Below are positions 13,353-24,368 of a stretch of 64,000 bases of DNA, piece after piece. Source of the DNA: Nissolia schottii (taxonomy: Eukaryota > Streptophyta > Magnoliopsida > Fabales > Fabaceae); NCBI GenBank assembly GCA_003254905.1, contig QANU01099983.1:587023-651022 (forward strand). The letters are read 5' to 3'. Within the stretch, counting starts at the first letter, position 1; each line of letters opens with the position of its first letter. A program made the translations under genes and the position numbers. The notes beneath the pieces were generated by a model. That model had not been told where the DNA came from. It ran no database searches and was given only the letters and a program-made list of their open reading frames with translations.

Positions 13353-16082
13353 CTATTGGTCTGAAGAAGATTTAAATTGCTGCTGATGCTGCCCGTCTAT
13401 CAAACTAATCTGTCGCCTGAGTTTGGCAATATGAGCTTGAACCTACGCCATTGGAAGGGCGAAACAACGGTCAGTTGGTTAAGATTATTGGGTCATTCAA
13501 AGTCTTCATGGAAAGAAAATGCACAACTTATGCATTTGACATTTATGCCCCACATAGAAAATTATTAGGAAGTAGCGAACCCACAATACATTGATGATAA
13601 TTGATGCCAGAGTTAAAGCCTTTAATGATAATTGAGCAGGAAAGATAATCCAGAACTTATGCATTTGATATTCATGCCCCACATGGAAAATTATTAGGAA
13701 AGTAGAGAGCCCACAGTATGTTGATGATAATTGATGCCAGAATTAAATCCTTTAATGATAATTGAGCAGGAGTGATGCAGCATGCTAGCAATTAATTAGA
13801 ACCATAATAATGTTATCTGATGGCTTCCTCGTTGTTTAGAAGTTGAATTGAGCCTTGACAACTGTGTCTCTGAGTATATGTTTCAAAGTGCAGAGAAAAT
13901 TGAAGAAAAAAAACTCCAATAGTCCGATTATATTTTGTTTTTGATAAAACAAGTACTTATATTGAATTAATAGAACTTCATGCTATCACATCACATTACT
14001 CTTAAAAAAAGACTAACAGGTACATTTACTATATTTCTAGGATGGTAATATAAACAGCTAAACAGACGTACAGGTATGATACACAGTTTGCTATTTGGAA
14101 GTATGCACAGCTGCTGTCAATGGCTCATTAAGATTCATAAAATGTACTAAGGCATCAACAATGACTTTGATTTCCACAAACATTATATATTATAGATATG
14201 ACACAACATATTAATGCATATATACTATACCTGCTGACGAGCTGCTGCAAGCTGTAAAAGCTCATCTGCTTCTGAGAAATTTGTGAACCACTGGCTTAAG
14301 GAATGATCTTTGGTATCACCTTTCCTTCTTTTACTCGCATCCTCAACAGGTACTGCATTTATATAACAAAATTTATTGTTATTCAACTCAAGCATGGAAC
14401 AAAAGAAAGCAACAGATAACAGCGGTAACAACTAAGTAACATACTTGGCGGAGGCAAGGTATGCCCAGAAGGCAATCTAGGGAAATTCACGGCTGGATGA
14501 CTTTGCACACGAGCTAAGAAAGCCTCCGAAGGATCAGGAAAAACTATCTCATCATAAGATTCAACAACAACAGGCTTCTTTGTGGACATGGAGCTGTTTT
14601 CATCCTCTGGATACAACTTCAAGTGATGATATCTGTGTATGTAGTACACTTCAATAAAATATAAGATTCAGAAATTACTGTGACATTCACAAAAATGCAG
14701 TCTGCATTTTGCATGACTAATGACATCGAAAACCAGTTACATGGCCATCTAGTACATCAACCTAATATAACCAAGAACTAGATCCATATAGCTGCATCAA
14801 CTCTAACCTAACTTAGCATAATAGATATTAACTGTAAGGTCATCCAACCTTATCTTTATAAATAAAATGAAGTACTTGAGGCAAATTGTTGCGTCTATCT
14901 AACCAAACAGGGCGTTGAGCTGCACTGCTGCAATACTCACTAAGCATAAGCACATTGTTGATGATATGTCAGGTGTTGATAGATACTTAAAAGTTAGTTG
15001 AAGTTTTGTCTACACTTAATTTTTCAGCATACTTGGAACTTCTTCACCATGAATCAAGAAAAGTACCAACAAATGGCTCGAGACACTTATCTTTTCCCCC
15101 ACACCAGCAACCGAATCAAAAGCAGAACACAACAACTCACAAGTTCAAAGGCTTGTCACAAACATCACTGTGGAAATGAAGCGTGATGACGACTTCAAAT
15201 TCACCCCATCCTGCCTCCGACAACTCAAAAGGCGGTGACTCCACAACCCGTGTGGGATTATTGAAACTAGAATGCAACTGAAAAACAACACGCTTCACTA
15301 TTGCCCCAAGGTCCTCATTGGTTGCTCCACGAACATACACAGTCCATTTATGCGACTGATACCTTGTACAAATCAAATATGGTCACTTTTTCTTTTGTTG
15401 TAAAAAATAACAAAAAACATTTAGTGCATGCTTGATTTTTAAGGGAACACCCCGAATTGATTATGACAAACCGCGGAAGTGAAAATTTCTCACTCCTAGA
15501 GCTCCAAAATCAATTTTGCAACTCCCACCCAAAAACCAAACATGCTTATCAAACCATCAATCAATGGTATATTGGTAATGTTGAATACTTACTCGCTAGC
15601 CTTTTTTCCAAGCCAGAATGCTATGTTCCCATAAACTATTGGAACGCTTATTTCTACATCTTTGAGCTTCTTACCCAAGTTCTGCACAAAACCCATAAAT
15701 GGTTACACTTACACAATCAACAAAACAGTATACTTCAGTAAACTAGAGGAACTTGTTTTCATGCTGTATGTCATTCTAAAAATCACACTTTTAGCATTCT
15801 GTAAAGTTATTTTGAACACACTAACCTTAATCAAGCTGCGAACTTTACACACACCTTAAATAGTGGGGTTGGGGGAAAGGCTTGATTTTGGCGATTTTGG
15901 GAAAACGGGTGTTTTTATTTATTTATTTCTGTTATCCGAATTTGAATTGAAAGAAAGGTTACCTTCTTATCAGTGTCTTCGGATTTGCCCATTTTGGTTC
16001 GCTGAGCTTTGGGGGTAGGACCACTGCTAGTTTCAGGCTGATGATCTTGACCCTGCTTTTTCGAAGATGAGCTGTTGGTCAT
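13353..16082 (-). CDS. YEATS-domain protein YAF9A/TAF14B, six exons
   Basis: A histone-acyl-lysine reader shared by the plant SWR1 (H2A.Z deposition) and NuA4 (histone acetylation) complexes. Exons on the minus strand: 16082-15963, 15681-15593, 15362-15141, 14632-14445, 14352-14231 and 13442-13353. All junctions are GT...AG and the phases agree, giving 277 codons including stop. The N-terminus [10 protein letters not shown] is characteristic of plant YAF9A. The YEATS core runs from about residue 48 to 165, with [23 protein letters not shown] and LHFHSD, followed by YHHLKLYPE and [10 protein letters not shown]. The C-terminal helix [20 protein letters not shown] is the predicted coiled coil for complex binding. 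Exon 2 could also use an AG nine bases downstream, dropping three residues. The third and last introns each carry or border repeats. It is intact and unrelated to the SAUR genes. Confidence 0.96.
13510..13772. repeat. 129-bp tandem duplication in the last YAF9A intron
   Basis: A unit containing AACTTATGCATTTGA, ATGCCCCACAT, GATGATAATTGATGCCAGA and TTTAATGATAATTGAGCAGG occurs twice (starting about 13524 and 13653). It lies between exon 5 and exon 6 of the YEATS gene, so it lengthens the intron without touching codons. Confidence 0.85.
15427..15546. repeat. MITE-like element, copy 2 (YAF9A intron)
   Basis: Starts GCATGCTTGATTTTTAAGG and ends CCAAAAACCAAACATGC, giving imperfect terminal inverted repeats of about 16 bp. 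The middle contains GTGAAAATTTCTCACTCC and CAAAATCAATTTTG, shared with the copy at 60860-60977 in the SEN54 intron, in opposite orientation. It lies between exons 2 and 3. Confidence 0.65.
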
Positions 16083-16479
16083 ATCAATTTTCACCACTTC
16101 CCTCTCAGAAAAATCAAAAGCTCTCAAATCTGCGCAAAATCGTTTTTTAGCGTTTAGGGTTCGTAGTTCGTGCCCTTACGACGTCGTTTCCTCTCAACAT
16201 TCTGTTTTCGTTTTTTGGGTCGAAAGCAGTTATTTTAGGCTTTCGTTTTCCTTTTTTTTTTTGGGTCAGAAGATGATGACCACCTTAATCAGCCCAATTC
16301 CAAAGTTCCATATTTGCTTGCATAAATAAATTAAAAAAATTATAGAACAGTGACCAAACAAATATTTATCGCCAGCTTCAAGTTGGTTAAGTTAATAATG
16401 AGCCTTGGTCCTTTTGGTCTAGAGTTGAAACATTAGAATAACAAAAATCTCAGTTGAAAGGTTTTGAATTTTTTTCTCC

Positions 16480-16633
16480 TTTGACACTGTTTGCCAAGGA
16501 AATTATTAAATTGCCCTCGTTCTCAAACATATTACCAATATACCACGGTTTGGGCTGACCGGGCAGCCGCGGACCGCGTGGCAGGATTCGCCAACGAGGC
16601 TGGCGAATTCGCGTTGAATAATTCAGTACAACC
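16480..16633 (-). other. GC-rich structured tail of the inverted unit
   Basis: Unlike its AT-rich surroundings this stretch is GC-rich and hairpin-forming: on the minus strand ATTCGCCA and TGGCGAAT flank a 7-base loop, followed by CGCGGTCCGCGG. It follows directly on the left candidate ncRNA unit and has no counterpart next to the right unit, so the left copy is longer. No protein frame looks real. Confidence 0.4.
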
Positions 16634-16809
16634 AAAAAACTCTTTATCGTGCGCGCATGGGGGAATTCATCGATTTGAGCTTCGAAGGACCCAAACGGCA
16701 TGGCCTCATGCGCGCGAGCCCAACTCCCTTTTCAACTCTTTTTACCAATATAACAACTATTAAAGATATATAAACACTTAAAAGGTTTGTGAGCTAACCA
16801 ATGTGGGAA
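16634..16809 (-). ncRNA. Candidate Pol III ncRNA unit, left copy
   Basis: On the minus strand TTCCCACATTG (16799-16809) matches the plant snRNA upstream sequence element (consensus RTCCCACATCG) at 9 of 11 positions. A TATA box, TTTATATATC, lies at 16765-16774. The 24-bp gap between them is the short spacing known for Pol III-type plant snRNA promoters. A run of six T (16634-16639) could terminate a transcript of about 110 nt starting near 16742. Within it GCGCGCATG and CATGCGCGC can pair as a 9-bp stem. The RNA is not one I recognise (not U1-U6, U3, 7SL or MRP by eye). The same block occurs inverted at 17603-17790, so a high-copy repeat is the main alternative. Confidence 0.35.
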
Positions 16810-17507
16810 TAAAGCTTATTTAAGAAACAAGTGCATAGACGGACAAAACATGTATAGATAAACATGAACTAAGCTAAACAACTAAAAACTTAATTTAATT
16901 CAGATTATTTGAAAGATTAATTAGAAGCATGTCACATAATCATAATTATAAAATAAAATTGGAATATAAACTCTGCCCTGTGGCCATCGTCATTGTTCAA
17001 TAAAGGTACTTTGCCAAGGTAAACTATAGTCATAAAATGTGTAGTCATTTAATTATTCAGTAACTTATATTTGTTTTTGTTAAAATAACTTTTATGTAAC
17101 ACGTATTTTTTTACTCTAACTTATGTCATGTTGATTTTACAATGAATAAAACTAAAAATAAAATAATGGTCAAAATGACCTTTGACACATACAATTTTCT
17201 TTCACGTGTCGTTCGAGTAAATAACGTCGAGCCATACATCTTTTTTCCTTCAATATTTGTAAAGAAACAATAATTAAGAAAATGAATATTCATTTTGTAG
17301 AAGAACTACAGGAGAGATGACTAGCTCTTGAAATCTACAATATAATTTTAAATGTTTATAATATACGTACGCAAATAAGGCAGGGAAGAGAAATATGAAG
17401 ATTGAACTCAACTGCAAGGCTAACTTCTTTTTAATTCTAAAAAAGACTTTTTACTAAGTAATTGGAAAGGGGAAANGTAGAATTTGGTTGTATAAATACT
17501 AATCTAT

Positions 17508-17598
17508 AATGTATTTGGGAGAAGTAAAACAAAACTTATGTATTTCAAAAGCTAATGTATTTGGGAGAAGTAGAACAAGGCTTATGTATTTCAAAAAG
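17508..17598 (+). repeat. 46-bp tandem duplication
   Basis: AATGTATTTGGGAGAAGTA followed by CTTATGTATTTCAAAA occurs twice, at 17508 and 17554, just upstream of the right candidate ncRNA unit. Confidence 0.85.
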
Positions 17599-17602
17599 CT
17601 CT

Positions 17603-17790
17603 AGTCCCACATTGTTTAGCTCACAAACCTTTTAAGTGTTTATATACCTTTAATAGTTGTTGCATTGGTAAAAAGAGTTGAGAAGAGAGTTGGGCTCGCG
17701 CGCATGAGGCCATGCCGTTTGGGCCTTCGAAGCTCAAATCGATGGATTTTCCCCCCTCGCGCGCACGATAAAGAGTGTTATAGCCTTTTT
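17603..17790 (+). ncRNA. Candidate Pol III ncRNA unit, right copy
   Basis: AGTCCCACATTG (17603-17614) matches the plant USE at 10 of 11 core positions, and TTTATATA follows at 17639-17646, again after exactly 24 bp. The body is more than 90% identical by eye to the left unit on the opposite strand, including GGGCTCGCGCGCATGAGGCC and CTTCGAAGCTCAAATCGATG. A T5 run at 17786-17790 could end a transcript of about 120 nt. The 3' arm of the putative stem has changed, so pairing is weaker than in the left copy. Homology stops close to the terminator. Confidence 0.35.
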
Positions 17791-18440
17791 GCAAAAAAAA
17801 ATTTCGTCATGAGAGTAAAGTTTGTGCATTATTAATGGTGTATGTATGAGTGTATAAAATTGGGTATACATATAACATTTTTATTACACAAAACCCAACA
17901 ATGTATCCTCCATAAATTATAAAATTTAAAGTGTTTTTTGATCTTTTACATTTTTTTATGCCAAACGAGGCAAACCGCCCAAAAAAACAAAGAGACTACG
18001 CATCCATTGTCTTGGGAAAAATAGCTCCCCTTAAAATCATCTAAAAAGACAGAGCTAAAAAAAGGAAGGCAGAAACTCAAAAGAAGAATTAGAAGTGTGG
18101 TATCTAGGTAGAAATCTATCCGAATAATACAATTGAATCTGGATATATTAATTCAGCAGTGAAACAAGATTGAAGTTCATATGGAAAGAAGAAAAAGATT
18201 CCAATTTATGTTTAGTGTTATTTTTCAGCCAAATGTTACATTCAGCACAAAAAAGAAGAAGAAAAAAGGGAAACAAAAATCAAATGTTAACATTTGATAT
18301 GGTCAACGATATCCCCCATCACTCTACATAAAAACCTTTCTACACGAGTCAAACAGTTTTCGTCAACCTCATGTTGAAAGGCAAAAAACCAGAACTAGCT
18401 CTTCAGTTCTGATGATTTAATTTTGGCCATTGATCACAAT
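17791..18440. other. Intergenic DNA
   Basis: AT-rich sequence between the inverted units and the first gene of the SAUR array. No gene or repeat was recognised. Confidence 0.5.
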
Positions 18441-18740
18441 CTAGTGCAGGCAAGAGGTGTGATTAATGAAAACATCTTCCGAGCATGGAATTGTGAGGCC
18501 GCCCATCGGATGGCTAAATCCGAATTCTTTCTCCGCAATGCTTAGCAGTTCTTGAAATGAAGGTTGGTTGAGGAATGATACTGGTATGATGAATCGCTTC
18601 TTTTCGCCTTCACCTACGTACACTGCAAAGTAGCCTTTAGGAACTTCCGGTGACGATGCTGCGGCTGCTTGGTTTGTGAACAGATTCGATCTGCGAAGAA
18701 TGTGCTTAGCACTCAAGACACTAGGCAACCGAATAGCCAT
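18441..18740 (-). CDS. SAUR protein, MAIR type
   Basis: A 99-residue intronless SAUR beginning [17 protein letters not shown]. The core [20 protein letters not shown], then [20 protein letters not shown] and [12 protein letters not shown], is complete. A second in-frame start ten codons upstream (18770) is possible, because the TATA box CTATAAATAAC (18836-18846) lies beyond both; MAIR is the usual family start, so I prefer 18740. It marks the left edge of the array and differs from its neighbours by the [14 protein letters not shown] segment. Its tail, NHTSCLH, departs from the usual TSRL ending. It is most likely a functional, older single member. Confidence 0.93.
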   Translation of the reverse strand: MAIRLPSVLSAKHILRRSNLFTNQAAAASSPEVPKGYFAVYVGEGEKKRFIIPVSFLNQPSFQELLSIAEKEFGFSHPMGGLTIPCSEDVFINHTSCLH

Positions 18741-20344
18741 CACAATATTGTTGCTTAGAACTTTAGTCACTTAGAAGAAGAAGATGTTTTTTGTTCACAA
18801 CTTAGTTGGATGAAGGAATGCTTAGATATGTTGTGTTATTTATAGATGAAAGGAAAGGCCTTTGGGAGAATCAGTTTTGTAGAGGAAATTTGGTAGGGAT
18901 TAGTGATAACGCGAGAAATTCTTGTGCGGCTATGGAACGCCATGTTAGAAATGTTTTTAACCATTCAAAGGATGATATTTTTAGCCTCTAATTTAAGATG
19001 ATCTATTGCTTAAAGCTGAAATGTCAATCTGTGTGTGGTCAAGAGCATATTCAACGTGACGTTTCAAGATCACACAAGAATTTCTCTTATAGCAAAAGCT
19101 TATTGATGCCCTTGCGAGTTGTGACTATGATTGCTTACTTGTTCTGAATATTGACAAATTATGAGAACAGCCTATAGGTGGCCCCCACAAGATACTTTGA
19201 CAGATGTATAATGCATAGTTTCTGGTCAATTTCAGAGACTTGTTGGGGTCATTCATAGAATTCAAGATTCAGTGTCAACAGCTATTTCTTGATTAGAAGA
19301 TGGATAGGCTATCAAGATCAGATTAAAGTTCCATTTGAATAATGTTTCTTTTTGTAAAATGCTAATTTAGTTGGTTAGTTAGACCAACCAAAATTTCCAG
19401 CCAAAACTCTATTGATTATTAGCTGTCCAACATATGAAATGATTTTTCCAAATCTAATCTTAATTCATTTCCAAAAATTCATTGGAAGATAAACCAATTA
19501 TCATGTGTCAACCTTAAGAGAGTATTTAGTAGGTGGAAGTCAATTATAACTTTTTTATTTTTTTATTTTTAAAAGCTATTATGCATGACTGACAAGCCAT
19601 AATTTTTATCTACTGATTAACTGAGCTCAAGAAGGACATCTATTGCAAGTTTCATACTCTGAATAATTCAAAACGATTATTTCTACAAAACCAACCAAGT
19701 TAAAAGACTCCACCATGATAATATTGTATGTGCCAATTAGGTGCTGATTTGTGCATAATTTTATGGTTTCAATTTTCAAGTGGGTACCATGTTATGCTAA
19801 AAAGTTGGGGGCATCAATGCAGCCACACACAATTTCTTCTTCTTTAATTACAAGACATCCTAGGCAGTTTCATGTGATCATGTAACAACTGTGATGGTGC
19901 TGCCTGATATTAGGAAAATGGAAAAATCAATGTTCCTAAGAATTATTAACTGAAGATAACTATTTTGTTGCAAGCAGAAACTAAATGAACCTACTATTAT
20001 AGAAGAATCCAACACTGAGTGGCTTAAGCTTTTTTATTTTTTATTTTTTGATCAGGATAAATGTGCTCTGTGTTCTATGCTAGGGTCATGTTTGGTCAAT
20101 ATTTCCAAAAGAATTACTGCTCTTTATCCCTTTTAAAAGCTTACAGCCTGATATATAGTAACTTAAATTTCATGATGATACTTCTGCATATATTAGAATG
20201 CATTGAAATTGGACCAAAGTCAAAGTGTTTAACAATATCTTGTCATAACTTTCCCATTTAGATACATTTTACCAATTCTAAATGAATGATACAAGGAAGA
20301 AACCAAAAAATGAAAATCTTTACAACAAAAGAAAGTTCCTTCTG
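18741..20344. other. Promoter of the MAIR-type SAUR and spacer
   Basis: The TATA box of the gene to the left is at 18836-18846 (minus strand). The remainder up to the first MGFR-type gene has no supportable gene; its frames are short and AT-biased. From about 20080 it shows the TTATCCC...AAAGCTTACAGCCTGATATATAG block that recurs downstream of other minus-strand SAUR genes. Confidence 0.5.
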
Positions 20345-20375
20345 TACATTTGCCTCATCTAATCTATCTCTCTCC
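20345..20375 (-). promoter_or_regulatory. DST mRNA-instability element
   Basis: On the minus strand, 3' of the gene at 20387: GGA, then ATAGATTAG, then TGTA with the family spacing. DST elements in SAUR 3' UTRs are known to shorten mRNA half-life. This copy is a full match to the three-part pattern. Confidence 0.75.
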
Positions 20376-20386
20376 ATTAGCTCTTT

Positions 20387-20665
20387 TTACAACCCTTTCA
20401 AGCGAGAGGTGAGCTTTAGGAACTCGTTCTCATTGCATGGAATTGTGAGACCACCCGCCGGATGATCATATCCAAATTCTTCTTCTGCTTGACTTAGTAA
20501 TTCTTGAAACGAAGGTTCGTTCAAGTATGATATTGGAATCACAAACCGCCTCATTTTATCTCCAACGTAGACTGCAAGATAGCCTTTTGGGACATCAACC
20601 CCCTTGGAAGCTGCTTGGGTTGCAGAAAATGATGCCCTTCTAATACCTGGAACGCGGAAACCCAT
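20387..20665 (-). CDS. SAUR protein, MGFR type (pair 1, minus arm)
   Basis: 92 residues with no intron: [20 protein letters not shown], the core [20 protein letters not shown] and the ending [10 protein letters not shown]. Two positions differ from the array consensus: E for Q in YLNEPSFQ, and A for M/N in DHPAGG. A TATA box lies at 20780-20787. This minus-strand gene has a TGTCTC element in its promoter (GAGACA at 20866-20871), unlike most minus-arm genes. It is head to head with the gene at 21465, with 799 bp between the two ATGs. An intact DST follows the stop. Confidence 0.95.
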   Translation of the reverse strand: MGFRVPGIRRASFSATQAASKGVDVPKGYLAVYVGDKMRRFVIPISYLNEPSFQELLSQAEEEFGYDHPAGGLTIPCNENEFLKLTSRLKGL

Positions 20666-21464
20666 TGTTTTTGGTTGCTATGTATTGATCTCAAAGGATT
20701 TGAACAAGAAAGAAATAATTGAATTCTGATACTTAAGGATGCAAATGATTTGTGTTGCTTGAGAACTAAAGATATAGTGTATATATAGTTGCTAAGTCCC
20801 TCTGCAGAAACCAATTCACCAATGGATGACTTCTAGCAGAGCTATGATGGGCTCTACATGGACATGAGACACAAGGGATCACATGGTATTGCCTTTTAGG
20901 TCTCTTTCAAGGATTACAAGTTAAAGGGGAGAACATACCCTACCTTCTTAGATAATGGCCAACATACCACTTGAAAAATTAAAGATATCTGCATAGGTGA
21001 AACCTCATGTTAATTCATGCATTGATTGCTGTATAGTTTCAATGGTAGACATGCTTTAGACAACTACATGTTTCTTTAGATTGACAATGTTGCTCATATA
21101 CATCAACCCAGCTGGATCTTAAGATAAGCATTAGGTGTTGATATCTATAGATTTCTCGTGGTTCAAGTTTCAAGTGGGTACCATCTTGTTTCATTAATCA
21201 AAACTAGGCCATTCAGTCACACATCATTCCTTCATCTTTATTAGAAGTCATGATAGACAGCATCATGTGACACTTAACTGCCATGTCTATCACTAGACCC
21301 CACTTGGATAGTTCTTCTTCAATCATCTCTACACTGAACCTCTATCATTGTGTATATAGAGAGATAGTCATGGTTGAAGTCACAAACAAGTAAAACTCCT
21401 TTGTATTTTCTAATCACCAAGTTCTTTAAACACAAATCTGTTCAGATCATTCTTTTGCTCTAAA
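20666..21464. promoter_or_regulatory. Bidirectional SAUR promoter, pair 1
   Basis: The minus arm has a TATA at 20780-20787 and TGTCTC (complement at 20866-20871) beside the CCATGTGATCCC block. The plus arm has TATATA at 21353-21358 and the related TGTCTATCACTAGACCCCA, where neither TGTCTC nor GGTCCCAT is exact. Both arms carry the CATGTGA block found at every array promoter. Confidence 0.7.
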
Positions 21465-21713
21465 ATGGGTTTCCGCTTGCCTGGTCTTCAAAGGCGCTCT
21501 GACGTTCCAAAAGGCTATCTTGCAGTTTATGTAGGAGAGACTCAGAAGAAGCGGTTTGTGATTCCTAGATCATACTTGAGTCAACCTTCAGTCCAAGACT
21601 TGCTGGGTAAAGTTGAACGAGAATTTGGATTTGATCATCCGATGGGTGGCCTCACAATCCCTTGTAGAGAAGATGTATTCCTAGATATCCCTTCTCGCTT
21701 GCGTAGGTCATGA
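21465..21713 (+). CDS. SAUR protein, shortened N-terminus (pair 1, plus arm)
   Basis: 82 residues, about 11 fewer than its neighbours. [12 protein letters not shown] runs straight into [13 protein letters not shown], so the serine/alanine-rich linker (about 12 residues in the others) is missing, while the SAUR core is whole. It carries one extra residue in GETQKKRF and ends in IPSRLRRS. The variable N-terminus is not part of the conserved SAUR domain, so the protein is probably functional. The 3' flank is unlike the other plus-arm genes, except the gene at 36197, whose 3' UTR resembles this one. Confidence 0.93.
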   Translation: MGFRLPGLQRRSDVPKGYLAVYVGETQKKRFVIPRSYLSQPSVQDLLGKVEREFGFDHPMGGLTIPCREDVFLDIPSRLRRS

Positions 21714-22836
21714 AGGAGAAGAAGATTTAAATTAAAATGATTAGTGACCAATTCAGTTTTGTACAAAAGGAACAGTCTAACATTGTATACTTTTTTCATC
21801 TTTCTTTGTTATCCTTCTCTGAGAAATGGAAAGATGTACCGGAACAAAATCTTATTAACACAGATTATTGAAACTTTCTCACTCTAATTTTGTTCAGTTT
21901 CTTTCTTTTTAACTTTCCCATGACCCTTTATTTCAAGTTGTTAAGTGGAAGGCTTGTCCATTTTCTTTGGAAGACTGAAAATCTACTTGCATGATCAATT
22001 TTTTGCTAATGTATCAACCTGGTTGATGACCACTTCCGTGAGTCCTATTGATGAACTAATGCTTCTTTCTTTATATTACTTTTCTTTAATCAATCTAATA
22101 TTTATGGCATCAATTATCAGCTCAAAATATTTACATGGTTGGAGTCACTACCTTTAATCAGAGATCCAAGTGAAAAGTGTTAGCTAATCATTGAATCTGT
22201 GTGGACAGAGATTCTTGTTATCTTTCTACCAAAATGGGGTATATCGTTTATTAGTGTTGTGAAATTCAGGGAAACACTGCCTTGGTAGTGATAATCCAGG
22301 CAATTCTGCCCGAGAAACAAGTAATAATCCTTATGAAGGACTGATGGTGCTGCACATTGATGAATTAGGAGAATGGAAAGAATCAATGACCCTTAGGAAA
22401 CAAGGATGATTTTGCAGTGATGATGGAATGGAAAGGAAAACAAAATTAACTTAATCATTCTGTGGAGCAGAAAACAGCTAAGCTAATCATTCTGGGTGTT
22501 GTTGTGTTTCATGTTCAGCTCAAGGAAAAAGAATGAAGTACTAGAACTACAATAGAGCAGCAATAAGGACCATTGCCAACTTTGGTTAATATCTAGGAAA
22601 CAATTGTTGATCTTAATCCCTATCAAAAGCTGATAGCCTGATATATATTCACATAAACTTGATTATGATATTGCTGCATATATTAGCTATCATTCAGATT
22701 TGACAAAAAGTAAAGAAGTTCTAACAATGTCATGTAACAACTTTCTCATTTAAATAACATTTTGACACTTCCAAAGGAATGATACAAGGAAGAAACCAAA
22801 ATGGAGAATCTACAAATTAAAAGAAAATGCCTTCTG
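21714..22836. other. Spacer between pairs 1 and 2
   Basis: No gene. A block at 22140-22400 (TTGGAGTCACTACCTTTAATC, CTAATCATTGAATCTGTG, GTGAAATTCAGGG) recurs at about 24995-25250, 28450-28680 and 34260-34640, showing that the spacers were copied together with the gene pairs. Confidence 0.6.
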
Positions 22837-22871
22837 TACAAGTTTTTCTCAACTAATCTATGTGAGTCTCC
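22837..22871 (-). promoter_or_regulatory. DST element
   Basis: Three-part DST on the minus strand, 3' of the gene at 22884: GGAGA, CATAGATTAG, TTGTA, all intact. Confidence 0.7.
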
Positions 22872-22883
22872 TTGAGTATGACT

Positions 22884-23162
22884 TTATAGTCCATTCAAGC
22901 CAGAAGCGAGGTTTAGGAACTCATCCCCCCTGCATGGGATTGTGAGACCACCGTTTGGATGATCATAACCGAATTCTTCTTCTGCTTGGTTTAGTAGTTC
23001 TTGAAACGAAGGTTGGTTCAAATATGATATTGGAATTACGAACCGCCTCATTTCATTACCAACATAAATTGCAAGATAGCCTTTCGGGACATCAACCCCC
23101 TTGGAGGCTGCTTGGGTTGCAGAAAATGAAGCCCTTCTAATACCTGGAATGCGGAAACCCAT
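22884..23162 (-). CDS. SAUR protein, MGFR type (pair 2, minus arm)
   Basis: 92 residues, [20 protein letters not shown]..., nearly identical in its first half to the gene at 20387. Changes include AIYVGNEM for AVYVGDKM and the ending NLASGLNGL for the usual TSRL. The core [20 protein letters not shown] is complete. A TATA lies at 23293-23300. At the place where plus-arm genes have TGTCTC this promoter reads TTGCCAC, so it has no canonical auxin response element there. The distance to the divergent ATG at 24087 is 924 bp. Confidence 0.95.
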   Translation of the reverse strand: MGFRIPGIRRASFSATQAASKGVDVPKGYLAIYVGNEMRRFVIPISYLNQPSFQELLNQAEEEFGYDHPNGGLTIPCRGDEFLNLASGLNGL

Positions 23163-23915
23163 TGTTCTTTGTTGCTCCTCACAGCAAGAAATATAGAGTT
23201 CTAAAAGGACTTGTGTGGGAAAGTTGTATTTGAGTTCTGATGCTTCAGGAGATGCAAATGCTTTGTGTTGCTTGAGAACACAGGAAGTGGTGTATATATA
23301 TTACTAATAGATGAATCAATTTCCTGAAGAAATAATTTTTGATGGGGCTGTAATTTAAGATGGGGTATACCAAGTGGCAAGGGGTCACAAGAGATCACAT
23401 GGTATTGTCTTGGAGGACTCTTTCAAGGGTTAGGACGTTCACTGAGAGGGCATACCCCACCTTCTTACATAATGGCAACCAGATCACCAACTTGAAATCA
23501 AAGACATCTACATTAATGGATTGTACTATTGCTACTCTACTCCATTAGTTTGTAGACATGCTTTAGACATCTCACATGCTTCTTAAGATTGACATTTACT
23601 GATGATAATGAAAATCTGAAAACCATGAACAGGACCTGATATCAATAGCCCTGAAACATAATGTTCTGAGGCTAGAAAAGAACCACATTTTTCAAGTACA
23701 TAAGACTTCATTTTGCACACATGTATACATCTGTTTTAACTTCAAGTGGGGGCAATCTGTTGGTACTTGAGAAAGTCCTCTAAGACAAAACCATGTGACC
23801 TCTTACATGCCCTTGTCTCCCAATAGGTCCCATGAATCCTCATCTCGATATCTCATATCCTTCCTCCACCAATCATTCAAGTGGCAAACAAAGGTTTTCA
23901 TACATACCCTTTTCA

Positions 23916-23959
<44 letters not shown>

Positions 23960-24086
23960 CATCGTTGCAAGCATTTAGCAGCAATACAAGTCCTTCGCAT
24001 CCTTAAGCATTTGAAATTCCAAAAACTTGCATCTTGTTTACAAGTCATTCTTTTAGGCCAGTCGTTTCCTCAAACACACAAAAGAA
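23163..24086. promoter_or_regulatory. Bidirectional SAUR promoter, pair 2
   Basis: The plus arm has TGTCTC at 23814-23819 and GGTCCCAT at 23826-23833, the two elements known from soybean SAUR promoters, then a TATA region expanded to a 39-bp TA repeat (23918-23956). The minus arm has a TATA at 23293-23300 but no TGTCTC. Confidence 0.8.
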
Positions 24087-24368
24087 ATGGGTTTTCGTTT
24101 ACCTGGTATCAGAAGGTCATCATCATTCAATGCAAACCAAGCATCTTCAAAAGCTGTTGAGGTTCCAAAGGGCTATCTTGCAGTGTATGTTGGAAAGAAA
24201 ATGAAGCGGTTTGTGATCTCGATATCATACTTAAACCAACCTTCATTCCAAGATTTGTTGAGTCAAGCTGAGGAAGAATTTGGCTATGATCATCCAACGG
24301 GTGGTCTCACGATTCCTTGCGGAGAAAGTGCATTCTTAGATATCACTTCTCGATTGAGGGGCTGTTGA
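24087..24368 (+). CDS. SAUR protein, MGFR type (pair 2, plus arm)
   Basis: 93 residues: [20 protein letters not shown], the core [17 protein letters not shown] and the end SRLRGC. A proline conserved in nearly all paralogs is replaced by serine (VISISYL instead of VIPISYL), a change also seen in the minus-arm gene at 35055. GKKM replaces GEKM. The 3' UTR has CATAGATTA at 24399-24407 as its DST core. Its TATA box lies inside a long TA microsatellite, which may make expression length-dependent. Confidence 0.94.
   Translation: MGFRLPGIRRSSSFNANQASSKAVEVPKGYLAVYVGKKMKRFVISISYLNQPSFQDLLSQAEEEFGYDHPTGGLTIPCGESAFLDITSRLRGC

Noticed and set aside
16450..16763. Overlapping frames in the GC-rich inverted unit
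   Set aside because: The two inverted copies do not preserve a frame, and the elements fit a non-coding unit better.
20666..21464. Reading the divergent pairs as operons or overlapping transcripts
   Set aside because: Each arm has its own TATA box and leader; there is no shared transcript.
22955..23140. Plus-strand frames antisense to minus-arm SAUR genes (also at 29011, 35114, 38039)
   Set aside because: They recur only because the sense genes are paralogs; the repeated conservation is explained by the sense protein.
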